Assembly: GCA_940671915.1 (NCBI GenBank)
Contig: CALNVZ010003425.1
Coordinates: 41,269,518-41,333,517, forward strand
DNA: 64,000 nt
Origin: Paracentrotus lividus
Lineage: Eukaryota; Echinodermata; Echinoidea; Camarodonta; Echinidae
Reading direction: 5' to 3'
Part shown: in pieces, positions 11,091-22,364 of the stretch
Position numbering within the stretch: the first letter of the stretch is position 1
How the letters are laid out: every line of letters starts with the position of its first letter
The notes under the pieces: generated by a model
What the model was told of the DNA's origin: nothing
The model's database searches: none
What the model saw: only the letters and a program-made list of their open reading frames with translations
Program-made: the position numbers and the translations under genes

Positions 11091-11984
11091 TAGGGGAGAC
11101 CGGGGACAATTGTAACACGGGGCAATTGTAACAGAGGCTCCCATTCCTAGCAGAAACACGCTAAAAACTTAATCTGTGTACAGAGCATGCACATTCCATC
11201 GCTCCACATGTTGTTTGAGTGTAAACAGTTTTAACGGTTATTTGAACTTTTTACAGCAAAAAAAAAGAAAATAAATAAATAAATAAAAATTTAGCAGGAA
11301 AGTAATATCTCACACTACCCAATGCTTTTCTTCTGGACAAATATGTGGTTGAGCTATGGCTGTCATTTTTATTTATTTAGAAATTATATCCTTATGCCTG
11401 TATGTAACTAAAGTTTCAACGATGAGTACCTGAGCTAAGATAGAAAAAATCTCTCCAAACATGGTCGCCCACCGCAGGGGCAATAGTAACAATACCGTTT
11501 ACTAGGTACCTTTACCCCGGGACAATTCAGCGCGCTGCCATCGTCCGTGCAGAGCACGTAAACTGCGAAAAAAATAACCCCATGACATATATATAGCAAG
11601 TGGAAAATACAATGTAAATTGAGTCAATCTTTGTCATGTTTTATTATAATTAGGTTATGTGGTTAATGTTGTTTAAACCTTGGATCTGTCAAGTGCATAG
11701 CTTTGATAAAGAAAACTAAATGCTACAACTTCATGTCTTTCAAATGCCCCATAGGTCTGTTACAATTTCCCCTGGTTCAGGGGCAATAGTAACACTCGAC
11801 CTCTTGTTGTGAAATGATCATGGCTTCAGAATAAATAATTTTACTTAACCCAAACCTAATCATATGTCGAGCTAAGATATGCATGTTTCGTTTTACTTAG
11901 TTTTAAGCAAGTGTTTAGCTATAATAAAGTTGATAAGTCAAATTTGGAAAAGAAAAGTGTTACAATTGTCCTCGGTCTCCCCTA
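11091..11984. mobile_element. MITE with GGGGAGACCGGG terminal repeats (~894 bp)
   Basis: The left end is TAGGGGAGACCGGGGACAAT and the right end is its inverse (ATTGTCCTCGGTCTCCCCTA). ACGGGGCAATTGTAAC words recur inside (about 11118, 11478 and 11768), echoing the GTTGTTAC words of the element at 7291-8983 and marking both as one superfamily. No transposase frame is present. TA lies at both edges, but the inverted repeat seems to extend slightly past it, so the true target duplication is uncertain. Confidence 0.85.
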
Positions 11985-12159
11985 CATTAAAGAAGAATGT
12001 TTCTTTTCTGTACTCTGGATATCAATAACATAGCATGTTGGTTGTCTTCTTACTCTTATCATTAATTAATTGCTTATGTATATCAAAGGCCCTGTAATAT
12101 CGGCTAGCAGTGCATTTGTCACTGGAAAGGCAACCTGGTTTAATAAAACGAATGAAATA

Positions 12160-13975
12160 AAAACAATTCCCCCCCCCCCTATTTCAGATTTCAATATTTT
12201 TCAAAATAGGAGGAATTTAAAAAATCTAATTACATATCCATGTAGGGAATTTAATTAGCTACAATTGGAGCGAATTTTAGGGAAAACTATCGAGTCATGA
12301 TTCAGTGAGCAATGGTTGAATGCAAAAATGTTATTTTTGAAGTTCACAAGCCTAAAATCGCAACTTTGATTCAATGATAACGGACCCATTTTTTTAAGAT
12401 CTTAAAAATTTTACACGTCAGATTGTATGCAAAACGTGCTTCCCAATATACGGAAACGAAATTTGCGTCAAATTTCACGGTTGAGTGAGCTTGCAGCAAA
12501 AATTGCCCAAACTGTGATTTTTGCTTCTTTGCCATGGGGTATTTGATGAAATATGATGGCATTCCTGTTTTGGAAGTGTATACAACCAATATCAATTCAT
12601 TCACGGTTGAATGAACCCGTCAAACAACCAATAAATAGGCCATTTTAGAATTACGAAGAGGTATTGCAATAATGTTATGCACTAGAAAGCATCTCAATAA
12701 CATTTTTGGGGTTGTATTTATATTCTTTGGGCACGTGTCAACGATCATATAGCATTTATTCACAAATTCATGCTTCAGTGAGCATGTGAGACTGGAAAAG
12801 CCCTTTTCTCACATATGGACTAAAATTCAAATTCTTACTTTGATTGAATATAACAATTCTTTTCGGGAGTACTTTTGATTTTATTTTCACAAAAATCCCG
12901 ATGTTTCAAGCCTCAGTGGGCACAAGATACAAGAAAATCATGAAAATGAGAAGAAAGTTTGGGGCTTCGTCATGGTTCAGTGACTTTTCAAATACGTGAT
13001 TTGAATAAAGTTCATGTTAGTTAGACACCAGTTGAAGCTAAATGCAAAGTTTCATAAAATAACTCACAGTCAAATGGACAAAAACTGACAATCAAAATAT
13101 GCCAAATTTCACTTTTGCTAATCTTTTGTTAAACCTCTGTACATAAAGTCAGTGGAGGGGGAAATCAATACCTGACAAATGTGAAATTCGGCCAATTTCA
13201 TTGATGATTATTGTTAATTTTACTGTGAGTTATGTAACGAAACTTGGCACACAGCTTCAACCGATCTCGTGCTAACATGATCTTGATTCAAATTACGTAT
13301 TCGAAAGTCAATGAACCATGACGAAGCCCGAAATGTTCTTCTTATTTGCATGATTTTCTTGTATCTTGTGCCCTATGAGGCGTGAAACATTGGGATTTTT
13401 ATGAAAATAAGATCAAAGGTACTGTCCGAAAAAATTGATATATTCAATCTAAGTAAGAATTTGAATTTTAGTCCATATATGAAAAAGGGCTTTTCCAGTG
13501 TCACGTGCTCACTGAAGCATAAATTTTGTAAATAAATGCCATAGGATCGTGAATGAATGGATATTGGTTGCATACACTTCCAAAACAGGAATTCTATCGT
13601 ATTTGATCGAATATAACCATTGCAAAGAAAAAAAAATTGCAGATTGGGCAATTTTTTTCTGCATACTCACTCAACCTTGAAATTTGACGCAAATTACGTT
13701 TCCGTATATTTTGCTACATTCTGACGTGTAAAATGTTTACAATTTGAAAATGGGCACGATATCATTGAATCAAAGTTTTGCGATTTTAGGCTTGTGAACT
13801 TTAAAAAATATCATTTTTGCATTCAACCATTGCTCACCGAAGCATGACTCGATAATTTTTCCTAAAATTCCCTTTTATGGTAGATAATTAAATTCCCCAC
13901 ATGGACATATGATGAGATTTTTTAAATTCCTCCTTGTTAAAAAATTATTGATATCTGAAATAGGGGGAACTTTCT
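12160..13975. mobile_element. Large palindrome / foldback element, ~900-bp arms
   Basis: The left arm (about 12165-13110) and right arm (about 13180-13975) are inverted copies along their whole length. Examples are CCCCTATTTCAGAT against ATCTGAAATAGGGG, GAGCAATGGTTGAATG against CATTCAACCATTGCTC, and AGTCATGATTCAG against its near-inverse. The words TTCAGTGAGC and TTGAATGAAC recur at intervals inside each arm, so the arms contain degenerate subrepeats. The spacer is under 100 bp. No coding region is present. The arms differ by substitutions and small indels, so the palindrome is not brand new. Confidence 0.85.
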
Positions 13976-14590
13976 TTTTGTGTTGTGTTTAGAAACAGCC
14001 AAGAGGTGGTTGTATATGAAGTGCATACCACCTAATGAAATAAATGGTGTGCAAATTATCAGATATACCCTTAACCTTATCATTTCCCATGAATATACCT
14101 TTGGTTATAAACGTTGGTCTGTTCTCCAATCATGGTATTGCCCGATACGTTACTAGATCCCGGGGCGTCGATTGTTTGCGAGCGGGGTTCGTCTTCTGTT
14201 GACAATAAATTGATACAAAACGATAAAATTCATTATGTAATCCATATTTTCGTACATTGTTACGATGTTGATTGTCAAAGGTACATCTTCTTTTGGCATT
14301 TAATGCGTGTCGTTTCTACTAAAAATCCTTGGACATTCGAATTTTATAATATATTTGGCTTTGGGTCTGTGTATACAGGTTATGAAAAAAGCGCATCAAA
14401 GTAACCCATGTTTGTTTGAACCTCTTGAGGTTCTCGTCTGTCAACCGGCTCCAATGTCGTCGTTGGCATTAAGAATACGAAGAATATCATTCATGCCAAT
14501 TATAGAGCTTTATTTTCAGTATGTTAGATAATTATTATTCGAAAAAAAAAGAAGATATGTGACACCCACCTCAATCTCCCACCAAACATA
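13976..14590. other. No gene recognised
   Basis: This stretch contains a fairly GC-balanced patch (14110-14215), unlike its surroundings, with a 96-codon open frame (14114-14404, plus). No motif is recognisable and there is no supporting splice context, so it is left uncalled. Confidence 0.35.
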
Positions 14591-14591
14591 C

Positions 14592-17500
14592 CATTAGACA
14601 AATAATTTTATTCATTTGTCTCCAACGGTAACCATGTTGGTATAAGCACACGCAACTGCTGTGTGATAAATTTGAAACCAGACAGCTATGAAAAAAAATC
14701 ATAGGCTGCCCGGGCGGGATTCGAACCCACGACACTGTGGATTGCTAGACCACTGTCATTACCGCTAGACCACCGGAGTGCCCTTGGCGGTGAAGGTTCA
14801 AACTATCCCATATACATGAATATCAAACGTAAAGGAGTTTACGCCGTTGGGATATTAAATAGACAAATAATTTTATTCATTTGTCTCCAACGGTAACCAT
14901 TGTTGGTATAAGCACACGCAACTGCTGTGTGATAAATTTGAAACCAGACAGCTATGAAAAAAAATCATAGGCTGCCCGGGCGGGATTCGAACCCACGACC
15001 TGTGGATTGCTAGACCACTGTCATTACCGCTAGACCACCGGAGTGCCCTTGGCGGTGAAGGTTCAAACTATCCCATATACATGAATATCAAACGTAAAGG
15101 AGTTTACGGCCGTTGGGATATTAAATAGACAATAATTTTATTCATTTGTCTCAACGGTAACCATGTTGGTATAAAGCACACGCAACTGCTGTGTGATAAT
15201 TTGAAACCAGACAGCTATGAAAAAAAATCATAGCTGCCCGGGCGGATTCGAACCACGACCTGTGGATTGCTAGACCACTGTCATTACGCTAGACCACCGA
15301 GTGCCCTTGGCGGTGAAGGTTCAAACTATCCCATATACATGAATATCAAACGTAAAGGAGTTTACGCCGTTGGGATATTAAATAGACAAATAATTTTATT
15401 CATTTGTCTCCAACGGTAACCATGTTGGTATAAGCACACGCAACTGCTCTGTGATAAATTTGAACCAAGACAGCTATGAAAAAAATCATAGGCTGCCCGG
15501 GCGGGATTCGAACCCACGACCTGTGGATTGCTAGACCACTGTCATTACCGCTAGACCACCGGAGTGCCCTTGGCGGTGAAGGTTCAAACTATCCCATATA
15601 CATGAATATCAAACGTAAAGGAGTTTACGCCGTTGGGATATTAAATAGACAAATAATTTTTATTCATTTGTCTCCAACGGTAACCATGTTGGTATAAGCA
15701 CACGCAACTGCTGTGTGATAAATTTGAAACCAGACAGCTATGAAAAAAATCATAGGCTGCCCGGGCGGGATTCGAACCACAGACCTGTGGATTGCTAGAC
15801 CACTGTCATTACCGCTAGACCACCGGAGTGCCCTTGGCGGTGAAGGTTCAAACTATCCCATATACATGAATATCAAACGTAAAGGAGTTTACGCCGTTGG
15901 GTATTAAATAGACAAATAATTTTATTCATTTGTCTCAACGGTAACCATGTTGGTATAAGCACACGCAACTGCTGTGTGATAAATTTGAAACCAGACAGCT
16001 ATGAAAAAAATCATAGGCTGCCGGGCGGGATTCGAACCCACGACCTGTGGATTGCTAGACCACTGTCATTACCGCTAGACCACCGGAGTGCCCTTGGCGT
16101 GAAGGTTCAAACTATCCCATATACATGAATATCAAACGTAAAGGAGTTTACGCCGTTGGGATATTAAATAGACAAATAATTTTATTCATTTGTCTCCAAC
16201 GGTAACCATGTTGGTATAAGCACACGCAACTGCTGTGTGAAAATTTGAAACCAGACAGCTATGAAAAAATCATAGGCCTGCCCGGGCGGGATTCGAACCC
16301 ACGACCTGTGGATTGCTAGACCACTGTCATTACCGCTAGACCACCGGAGTGCCTTGGCGGTGAAGGTTCAAACTATCCCATATACATGAATATCAAAACG
16401 TAAAGGAGTTTACGCCGTTGGGATATAATAAGACAAATAATTTTATTCATTTGTCTCCAACGGTAACCATGTTGGTATAAGCACACGCAACTGCTGTGTG
16501 ATAAATTTGAAACCAGACAGCTATGAAAAAAATCATAGGCTGCCCGGGCGGGATTCGAACCCACGACCTGTGGATTGCTAGACCACTGTCATTACCGCTA
16601 GACCACCGGAGTGCCCTTGGCGGTGAAGGTTCAAACTATCCCATATACATGAATATCAAACGTAAAGGAGTTTACGCCGTTGGGATATTAAAAGACAAAT
16701 AATTTTATTCATTTGTCTCCAACGGTAACCATGTTGGTATAAGCACACGCAACTGCTGTTGTGATAAATTTGAAACCAGACAGCTATGAAAAAAAAATCA
16801 TAGGCTGCCCGGGCGGGATTCGAACCCACGACCTGTGGATTGCTAGACCACTGTCATTACCGCTAGACCACCGAGTGCCCTTGGCGGTGAAGGTTCAAAC
16901 TATCCCATATACATGAATATCAAACGTAAAGGAGTTTACGCCGTTGGGATATTAAATAGACAAATAATTTTATTCATTTGTCTCAACGGTAACCATGTTG
17001 GTATAAGCACACGCAACTGCTGTGTGATAAATTTGAAACCAGACAGCTATGAAAAAAATCATAGGCTGCCCGGGCGGGATTCGAACCCACGACCTGTGGA
17101 TTGCTAGACCACTGTCATTACCGCTAGACCACCGGATTGCTTGCGGTGAAGGTTCAAACTATCCCATATACATGAATATCAAACGTTAAAGGAGTTTACG
17201 CCGTTGGAATATAAAATAGACAAATAATTTTATTCATTTGTCTACAACGGTAACCATGTTGGTATAAGCACACGCAACTGCTGTGTGATAAATTTGAAAC
17301 CAGACAGCTATGAAAAAATCATAGGCTGCCCGGGCGGGATTCGAACCCACGACTGTGGATTCTAGACCACTGTCATTACCGCTAGACCACCGGAGTGCCC
17401 TTGGCGGTGAAGGTTCAAACTATCCCATATACATGAATAAATCAAACGTAAAGGAGTTTACGCCGTTGGGATATTAAATAGACAAATAATTTTATTCATT

Positions 17501-17934
17501 TGTCTACAACGGTAACCATGTTGGTATAAGCACACGCAACTGCTGTGTGATAAATTTGAAACCAGACAACTATGAAAAAAATCATAGGCTGCCCGGGCGG
17601 GATTCGAACCCACGACCTGTGGATTGCTAGACCACTGTCATTACCGCTAGACCACCGGATTGCCCTTGGCGGTGAAGGTTTAAACTATCCCATATACATG
17701 AATATCAAACGTAAAGGAGTTTACGCCGTTGGGATATTAAATAGACAAATAATTTTATTCATTTGTCTCCAACGGTAACCATGTTGGTATAAGCACACGC
17801 AACTGCTGTGTGATAAATTTGAAACCAGACAGCTATGAAAAAAATTATAGGCTGCCCGGGCGGGATTCGAACCCACGACCTGTTGATTGCTAGACCACTG
17901 TCATTACCGCTAGACCACCGGAGTGCCCTTGGCA
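14592..17934. repeat. Tandem array: 13 units of ~262 bp, each with a tRNA-like Pol III cassette
   Basis: The landmark GGCTGCCCGGGCGGGATTCG begins at about 14704, 14970, 15232, 15491, 15755, 16016, 16275, 16539, 16803, 17064, 17324, 17587 and 17850, a mean period of 262 bp. On the minus strand each unit has an A box (TGGTCTAGCGG), a perfect B box (GGTTCGAATCC) and, about 10 nt downstream, a T5-T8 run flanked by CTATGA/TCATAG. That is a Pol III-type terminator inside a small hairpin. The remaining ~170 bp (CAACGGTAACCATGTTGGTA, ACGTAAAGGAGTTTACGCCG) is nearly invariant. Units differ mainly by one-base indels, as expected from recent amplification plus read errors. The array ends abruptly at 17934. 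Confidence 0.95.
15493..15565 (-). tRNA. tRNA-like gene or tRNA-derived pseudogene, anticodon position AGC (representative of 13)
   Basis: Folded on the minus strand, the 73 nt give an acceptor with 5 of 7 pairs (one G-U) and mismatches at the two outermost positions. The D arm has a 3-bp stem (GTC/GAC). The anticodon stem has 4 of 5 pairs around the loop CTAGCAA (T33 present, anticodon AGC, nominally Ala). The T arm has 5 bp with loop TTCGAAT. The open acceptor tip and the tandem context suggest a tRNA-derived (SINE-like) transcription unit, not a working tRNA. The equivalent segment lies in every unit of the 14592-17934 array. Short frames reading GGIRTHDLWIARP are translations of this tRNA-like sequence, not proteins. 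Confidence 0.6.
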
Positions 17935-18400
17935 CCATTATTACTAAAACCATTTTTGTATTACCATTTTATTAGACATCTTTTATTTCCTTTTAAAAAA
18001 AAAATCCTTTTAAACATACTCTTGTTTAATCTCCCTGTTAAGCTTCATTAATTTTTTTTATATTTATTCCTCTGTGACAATGCACTTTCTGATATTTACG
18101 ATCACAACTTACAAAAAGAGTCTGAAATTCGAATTTGTGGTTGGTTGTGGCTTAATGACATTATTCCTAATATAACTGTAGTACATATTCCATAAATCTT
18201 TAATTCACAAAACCAATTTCATAATGAACACGTCATTAATCTGAACTAATTGGTAACACAATGTACTAAAAGTATACGGCCTCATCATATCTCTTGGAAG
18301 GACCCGGGCTTTCTTTACCGACAATTTCATAATCATGATAATAATTTAAAATCTGCGTCCGCATCCAAAGCACTCACTATTCCCTCACTGCCGTAGCGTA
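17935..18400. other. No gene seen
   Basis: AT-rich sequence with no recognisable frame or repeat. It begins exactly where the tRNA-like array breaks off. Confidence 0.4.
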
Positions 18401-18760
18401 GCAGGCACCTCAGGTCCACGAATTGGGGACAAGGAACCATACTACGCACCTCGCCGCATTGCAGACCAGGAGCGTACTAGGCTCTCCGCATCTTGACGGG
18501 CAATGACCACTCCGCATACGACAAAGGAACCACAATCAATATATACATAATGGGGGGGGGCTACATATCTGTCCGCATCTTCACGGACAAGAGTACAAAC
18601 ATCAACCTCTCCGCATCTTCACGGACGAGTATACTAACATAAACCTCTCCGCATCTTCACGGACGAGTGTACTAAAATAATCCTCTCCGCATCTTCACGG
18701 ACGAGGAGAGTGTTTTAATTAGGATTAACCTCTCCGCATCTTGACGGACATGGAACCTTT
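18400..18760. repeat. Short tandem repeat with TCCGCATCTTCACGGA core
   Basis: The core occurs at about 18486, 18571, 18609, 18649, 18685 and 18733 (some copies have TTGACGG), with ~38-bp spacing in the tightest part and GAGTRTACTAACATAAACC between cores. TCCG...CGGA gives each unit a 4-bp inverted repeat with an 8-nt loop. Function is unknown. Confidence 0.75.
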
Positions 18761-19002
18761 CAAATGGTGCCTAATTAAGACGCAATGTCCAATACATCGG
18801 ATATAAAATAATCTGAAAACGATGCACCTTCCTGCTGAAATATGGTAAAGCCAGCCTTAGTTACAGTAGATGTAAACAGAGGCGCCAAAAATTGTACAAT
18901 TTGCCACAAGGGCAATGCCCGCCGCCACTATTCAGTCGTTTGGTTGGTAACACACGTTTACAAATATACAAAAAGAACTTTGTGCATGTATATATATATA
19001 TA
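18761..19002. other. No gene seen
   Basis: Short AT-rich spacer ending in a (TA)n tract (18988-19004) that abuts the foldback element. Open frames here run into the element and are not supported. Confidence 0.4.
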
Positions 19003-19089
19003 TACACCGGGTGAGTCAGAAAAAAACTTTACACCTAGAAAAATGTCAATAAAAAGAAAACAACTATATAAATCCCAAATTATTATATA

Positions 19090-20140
19090 CAGTGCGTCCA
19101 AGAAAAAAAGTATACCCAACCTTGAGGGTCTCGTATTAGAAATTCATAAAGCACATGACCTTATTTTTCATTTTATGTTAAAGAGTAACTCATGTTCTGT
19201 TCGATGATACCAAATTTATATCAATGCTGTCACGAATGACTGAGTACTTGAACTTTGAAAAAAATCTGTCGAAAGTGCTTTGTACCAAGTTTTTCAGAAG
19301 TAAACTTTTCATTTCAATAATCCTCATGTCTTCTGTTTTAGCCTGAAATTGATGCAAAGTGGATGAAAGTTCAAATAAATGTTTGCATTGATTAAGCAAG
19401 CATATATGTCAAATGTAGCTCAAGAGAATTGACCAGAAATGTTAATTATATTCATGGTATATTGTTAACATGAAATCCTAGCTTCCTGATCATTCATTCA
19501 TTGTTTGAGGTAAAACTTCCTGAGTTATTCACAAGGGATAAAGGGTTACTTGTGATGCGATCTTGATAAAATCCTCTTTCAAGGATATGTCATTGGACCT
19601 TTCTTTTTTATCATAACATAAATGGAGAGGACTACCTGCGAATGATTAATGAACAAGTCATTCCCCAACTTGATGATCAGAACTTTGAGAGACAACCCTG
19701 TGGTGTATTCAGGAACTTGTTCTGGGCTCAAGATGGTGCCCCTGCACACCGGAGTGTAGCAGTTCGAGATCAACTTCGTGAGGTGTTTGGTAATCGCATA
19801 ATTGTGCTCAATTACAATAACGAATGGCCTCCAAGATCCCCCGATCTCACCCCTTGTGACTTTTTTCTTTTGGGGCATCTTGTTGAAGGAGTTGGAGCTT
19901 ATATGGTAATTTGAATTTAGCTAAACCCAAAATAACCCAAACTTGGTACAAAGCACTTTCGACAGATTTTTTTAAAAGTATGAATACTCGGTCATTCGTG
20001 ACAGCACAGACATAACTTTATTATCATTGAATAGAGTATGAGTTACTCTTTAACATGAGATAAAATATATGGTCACATGATTTATGAATTCCTTATATGA
20101 GGCCCTCAAAGTTGGGTATACTTTTTTCTGGGACGCACTG
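19090..20140. mobile_element. Degenerate Tc1/mariner element nested in the foldback element
   Basis: The ends are inverted: CAGTGCGTCCAAGAAAAAAA on the left and TTTTTTCTGGGACGCACTG on the right, with the next inner bases (GTATACCCAAC) also paired. TA lies immediately outside both ends. The empty site is visible in the sister repeat at about 20535-20560, where AAATTATTATATA runs straight into TATTCGGAAAGAGTAACTCC. This confirms both boundaries and a TA duplication. CAGTGCGTCC-type ends also occur near 29600-29735 and 35370-35507. Confidence 0.88.
19590..19914 (+). pseudogene. Tc1/mariner transposase fragment (second half of the DDE/D domain)
   Basis: The frame 19642-19914, with an upstream extension reading NGEDYLRMINEQ, encodes the C-terminal catalytic part of an IS630/Tc1/mariner transposase. 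WAQDGAPAH carries the second acidic residue and WPPRSPDLTPCDFF the third (D, not E). Forty-one residues separate the two acidic residues, the DD41D spacing of the rosa-like group. The N-terminal DNA-binding part and first catalytic D are missing, and the frame ends in unrelated residues shortly after the third D. The element is 1.05 kb, so this is a dead remnant. The DD41D label is my count from the translation; a phylogeny would be needed to place it. Confidence 0.8.
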
Positions 20141-21323
20141 TATATTCTGAAAGAATAACTCCTTTCGCATCTCCTGGTACCATTTATGTGTGGTATGTCT
20201 TAATGCTTGGATGAACACGAGGTATTGTTTGCGAACGTGTCAATTTCGAATTGGGCAAGGGTGGGAATGAAATTGAAACAACAAAAGCTGACCAAAAAAG
20301 CAACTCCATCATGAATAAAAAAGCATAACTTTTTAACAACATTGTTTTTAGCAAAATAACTTGGCAAGGGTGTTGTTAGAGTTATCGACTAGATTCTGTG
20401 TAAAAATTAGATTGATTCATCGAGTAATCCATAAATGAGTACACATCAAAAAGTAAATTGTCACTGATAGACCTAAAAATGCCTCTTAATACTTTTGAAA
20501 AATGTCAATAAAAAAAAGAAAACAAATATATAAATCCCAAATTATTATATATATTCGGAAAGAGTAACTCCTCTCGCATCTTCTGGTACCATTTTTGTGT
20601 GGTGTGTCTTTACGCTTGTATGAACACGACGTACTGTTTGCGAACATGTCAATTTCGAATTGTGCAAGGGTGGGGATGAAATTGAAACAACAAAAGCTGA
20701 CAAAAAAGCAACTCCATCATGAATAAAAAAGCATAACTTTTTAACAGCATTGTTGTTAGCCAAATAAATTGGCAAGGGTGTTGTTAGAGTTATCGAGTAG
20801 ATTCTGTGTAAAAAATTAGATTGATTCATCGAGTAATCCATAAATGAGTACACATCAAAAAGTAAACTGTCACTGACAGACCTAAAAAGGTCTCTTAATA
20901 CTTTTGAAAAGTGATTATTTTGTCTTTGACGTGTGCTCACTCATGCTGACTCTACAGATTTATCTCATTTTCACACAAATTGTAGTCGATATGTGTAACA
21001 ACGCCCCTGCCAAGTCATTTAGCGCAAGACATTTTCGTTAAAAAGTTATGCTATTTTAATCAGGATGAAGTTGTTTTTTTGATAGCATTTGTTGTTTTGA
21101 TTTTACTCCCACTTTTGCACAATTCGAAATTTACATGTTCGCAAAAAATGCGCCGTATTCATCCAAGCGTAAAGATATTACACACAAAATTGGTACCGAA
21201 AGATGCGGGAGGAGTTATTCTTTCAGAATACGTATAATAATTGAGGGTGTATAAATTGGTTTACATTTTATTGACATTTTTCAAGATGAAAAGTTTTTTT
21301 TTACTCACTCGGTATATATAATA

Positions 21324-21885
21324 CAGTGGTGGCCAAAATTATTAGAACACCAAGCATGAGTTTAGTTATTTTCATTCAGTAGACAGTAAAATACCTATAA
21401 AAAGGTTGGTATGTCTCCAAAAGTCATCATTATGCTTAAAGAAACTAAATAACATATCCATGCGTTGGGAACTCGCCTCCAAGTTGCCCTTTTTTGTGTT
21501 ACGCCACTAATTGAAAAAAAAAATCTAAAAATCTTGCCCCTATCAGGATCAAAGTGTCATAACGTTAAAAGTATTAAGCCTCTCCGTCCAAAAGTATATA
21601 TTTTCTGAAAGGAAATTTCCTGAGGATGTCAAAAATGGTATTCATAATATAAGTGAAGAAGTAACATCTTATGTGGGTTTTTTTAATTATTTTTGAGGGG
21701 CCCCAAATTTGTAATTCAGAGCCCCTATTTAAGTTTACCTTCTTAAGAACCCTTAATTTTTTACCATATTTTAATTTCCCATGAAATTTCCTTTAGAATA
21801 AGTATTTATAAGTACATTTCCTCATTTGTATTGGTAGGGTTATTTTGGTTATCTTACGACCAGGGTTGGGGCCAATCCATCTCTC
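21324..21885. mobile_element. Truncated Tc1/mariner-type element (left end only)
   Basis: Begins CAGTGGTGGCCAAAATTATT after TA and matches 5629-about 6220 along its length (ATGCGTTGGGAACTCGCC, TTTCCTGAGGATGTCAAAAA). It lacks the right terminal repeat, ending near GGGTTGGGGCCAATCC. The second copy at 24152 comes from the tandem duplication. Confidence 0.8.
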
Positions 21886-22079
21886 TGTAGCTAACAGAGT
21901 AAAAGATACACCGAAAGACAGAAATAAACAATCCATATTTTCACCGTTTTGTTTTCATATCATTGATTTTTGCTTTGACTTGAGTTTATTTTTGTCTTTG
22001 CTGGCCGATTTATTTGATTATTGTTTGAATCCCTCCTGGCGTGCCATACAAAGGTGATAAATGAATACGTCCTTCACAA

Positions 22080-22260
22080 AAGTGGGCATTGCTCACTGAA
22101 GAATGCGTTACTTGACCCAAGTGAGGTGAATGGGTACCGGTAGGAAGAAATTCCTTGAATGCTGTGAGCGCCCTTCGGGGTTGCCTAGCTAATCCGGGTA
22201 ATAATAATATAATGGGCCTTCAGCCCTCTCTACAGAGTGGATACGTGCGCAATACAAATC
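22080..22260 (+). mobile_element. SINE body (tRNA head missing)
   Basis: Shares TACTTGACCCAAGT, GGGTACCGGTA, TTGAATGCTGTGAGC and TTCGGGGTTGCCTAGCTAA with the fuller SINE at 51513-51770. The tRNA-like head is absent. It ends in an ATT microsatellite, a common SINE tail. The copy at about 24890-25075 is its twin in the duplication. Confidence 0.75.
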
Positions 22261-22261
22261 A

Positions 22262-22262
<1 letters not shown>

Positions 22263-22333
<71 letters not shown>
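22263..22333. repeat. (ATT)n microsatellite
   Basis: About 23 uninterrupted units directly after the SINE body. The twin in the second copy (about 25076-25140) is shorter and interrupted, so this is a length-variable site between the two versions. Confidence 0.95.
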
Positions 22334-22364
22334 CACACCTATTATTACTGTAAGAGAGCCGTCC

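Larger units (their letters stand above)
19003..21316. mobile_element. Foldback-like element with internal inverted and direct subrepeats
   Basis: The outer ends are inverted copies: TATACACCGGGTGAGTCAG on the left and CTCACTCGGTATATA on the right, followed inward by A-rich AAAACTTT and AAAAATGTCAATAAAA. Inside, a block with GAGTAACTCC, TCTGGTACCATTT and CATAACTTTTTAAC occurs in direct orientation at about 20150 and 20550 and inverted at about 20980-21240. It is interrupted by the Tc1/mariner element at 19090-20140. Its right part is repeated in the 23151-25934 duplication. No protein is encoded by the host element itself. Confidence 0.75.

Noticed and set aside
14592..17934. Regular repeats that could be taken for a CRISPR array or for protein-coding frames (GGIRTHDLWIARP-type peptides)
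   Set aside because: Units are 262 bp with no variable spacers, and the peptide is the translation of the tRNA-like sequence. This is a eukaryotic tandem repeat.
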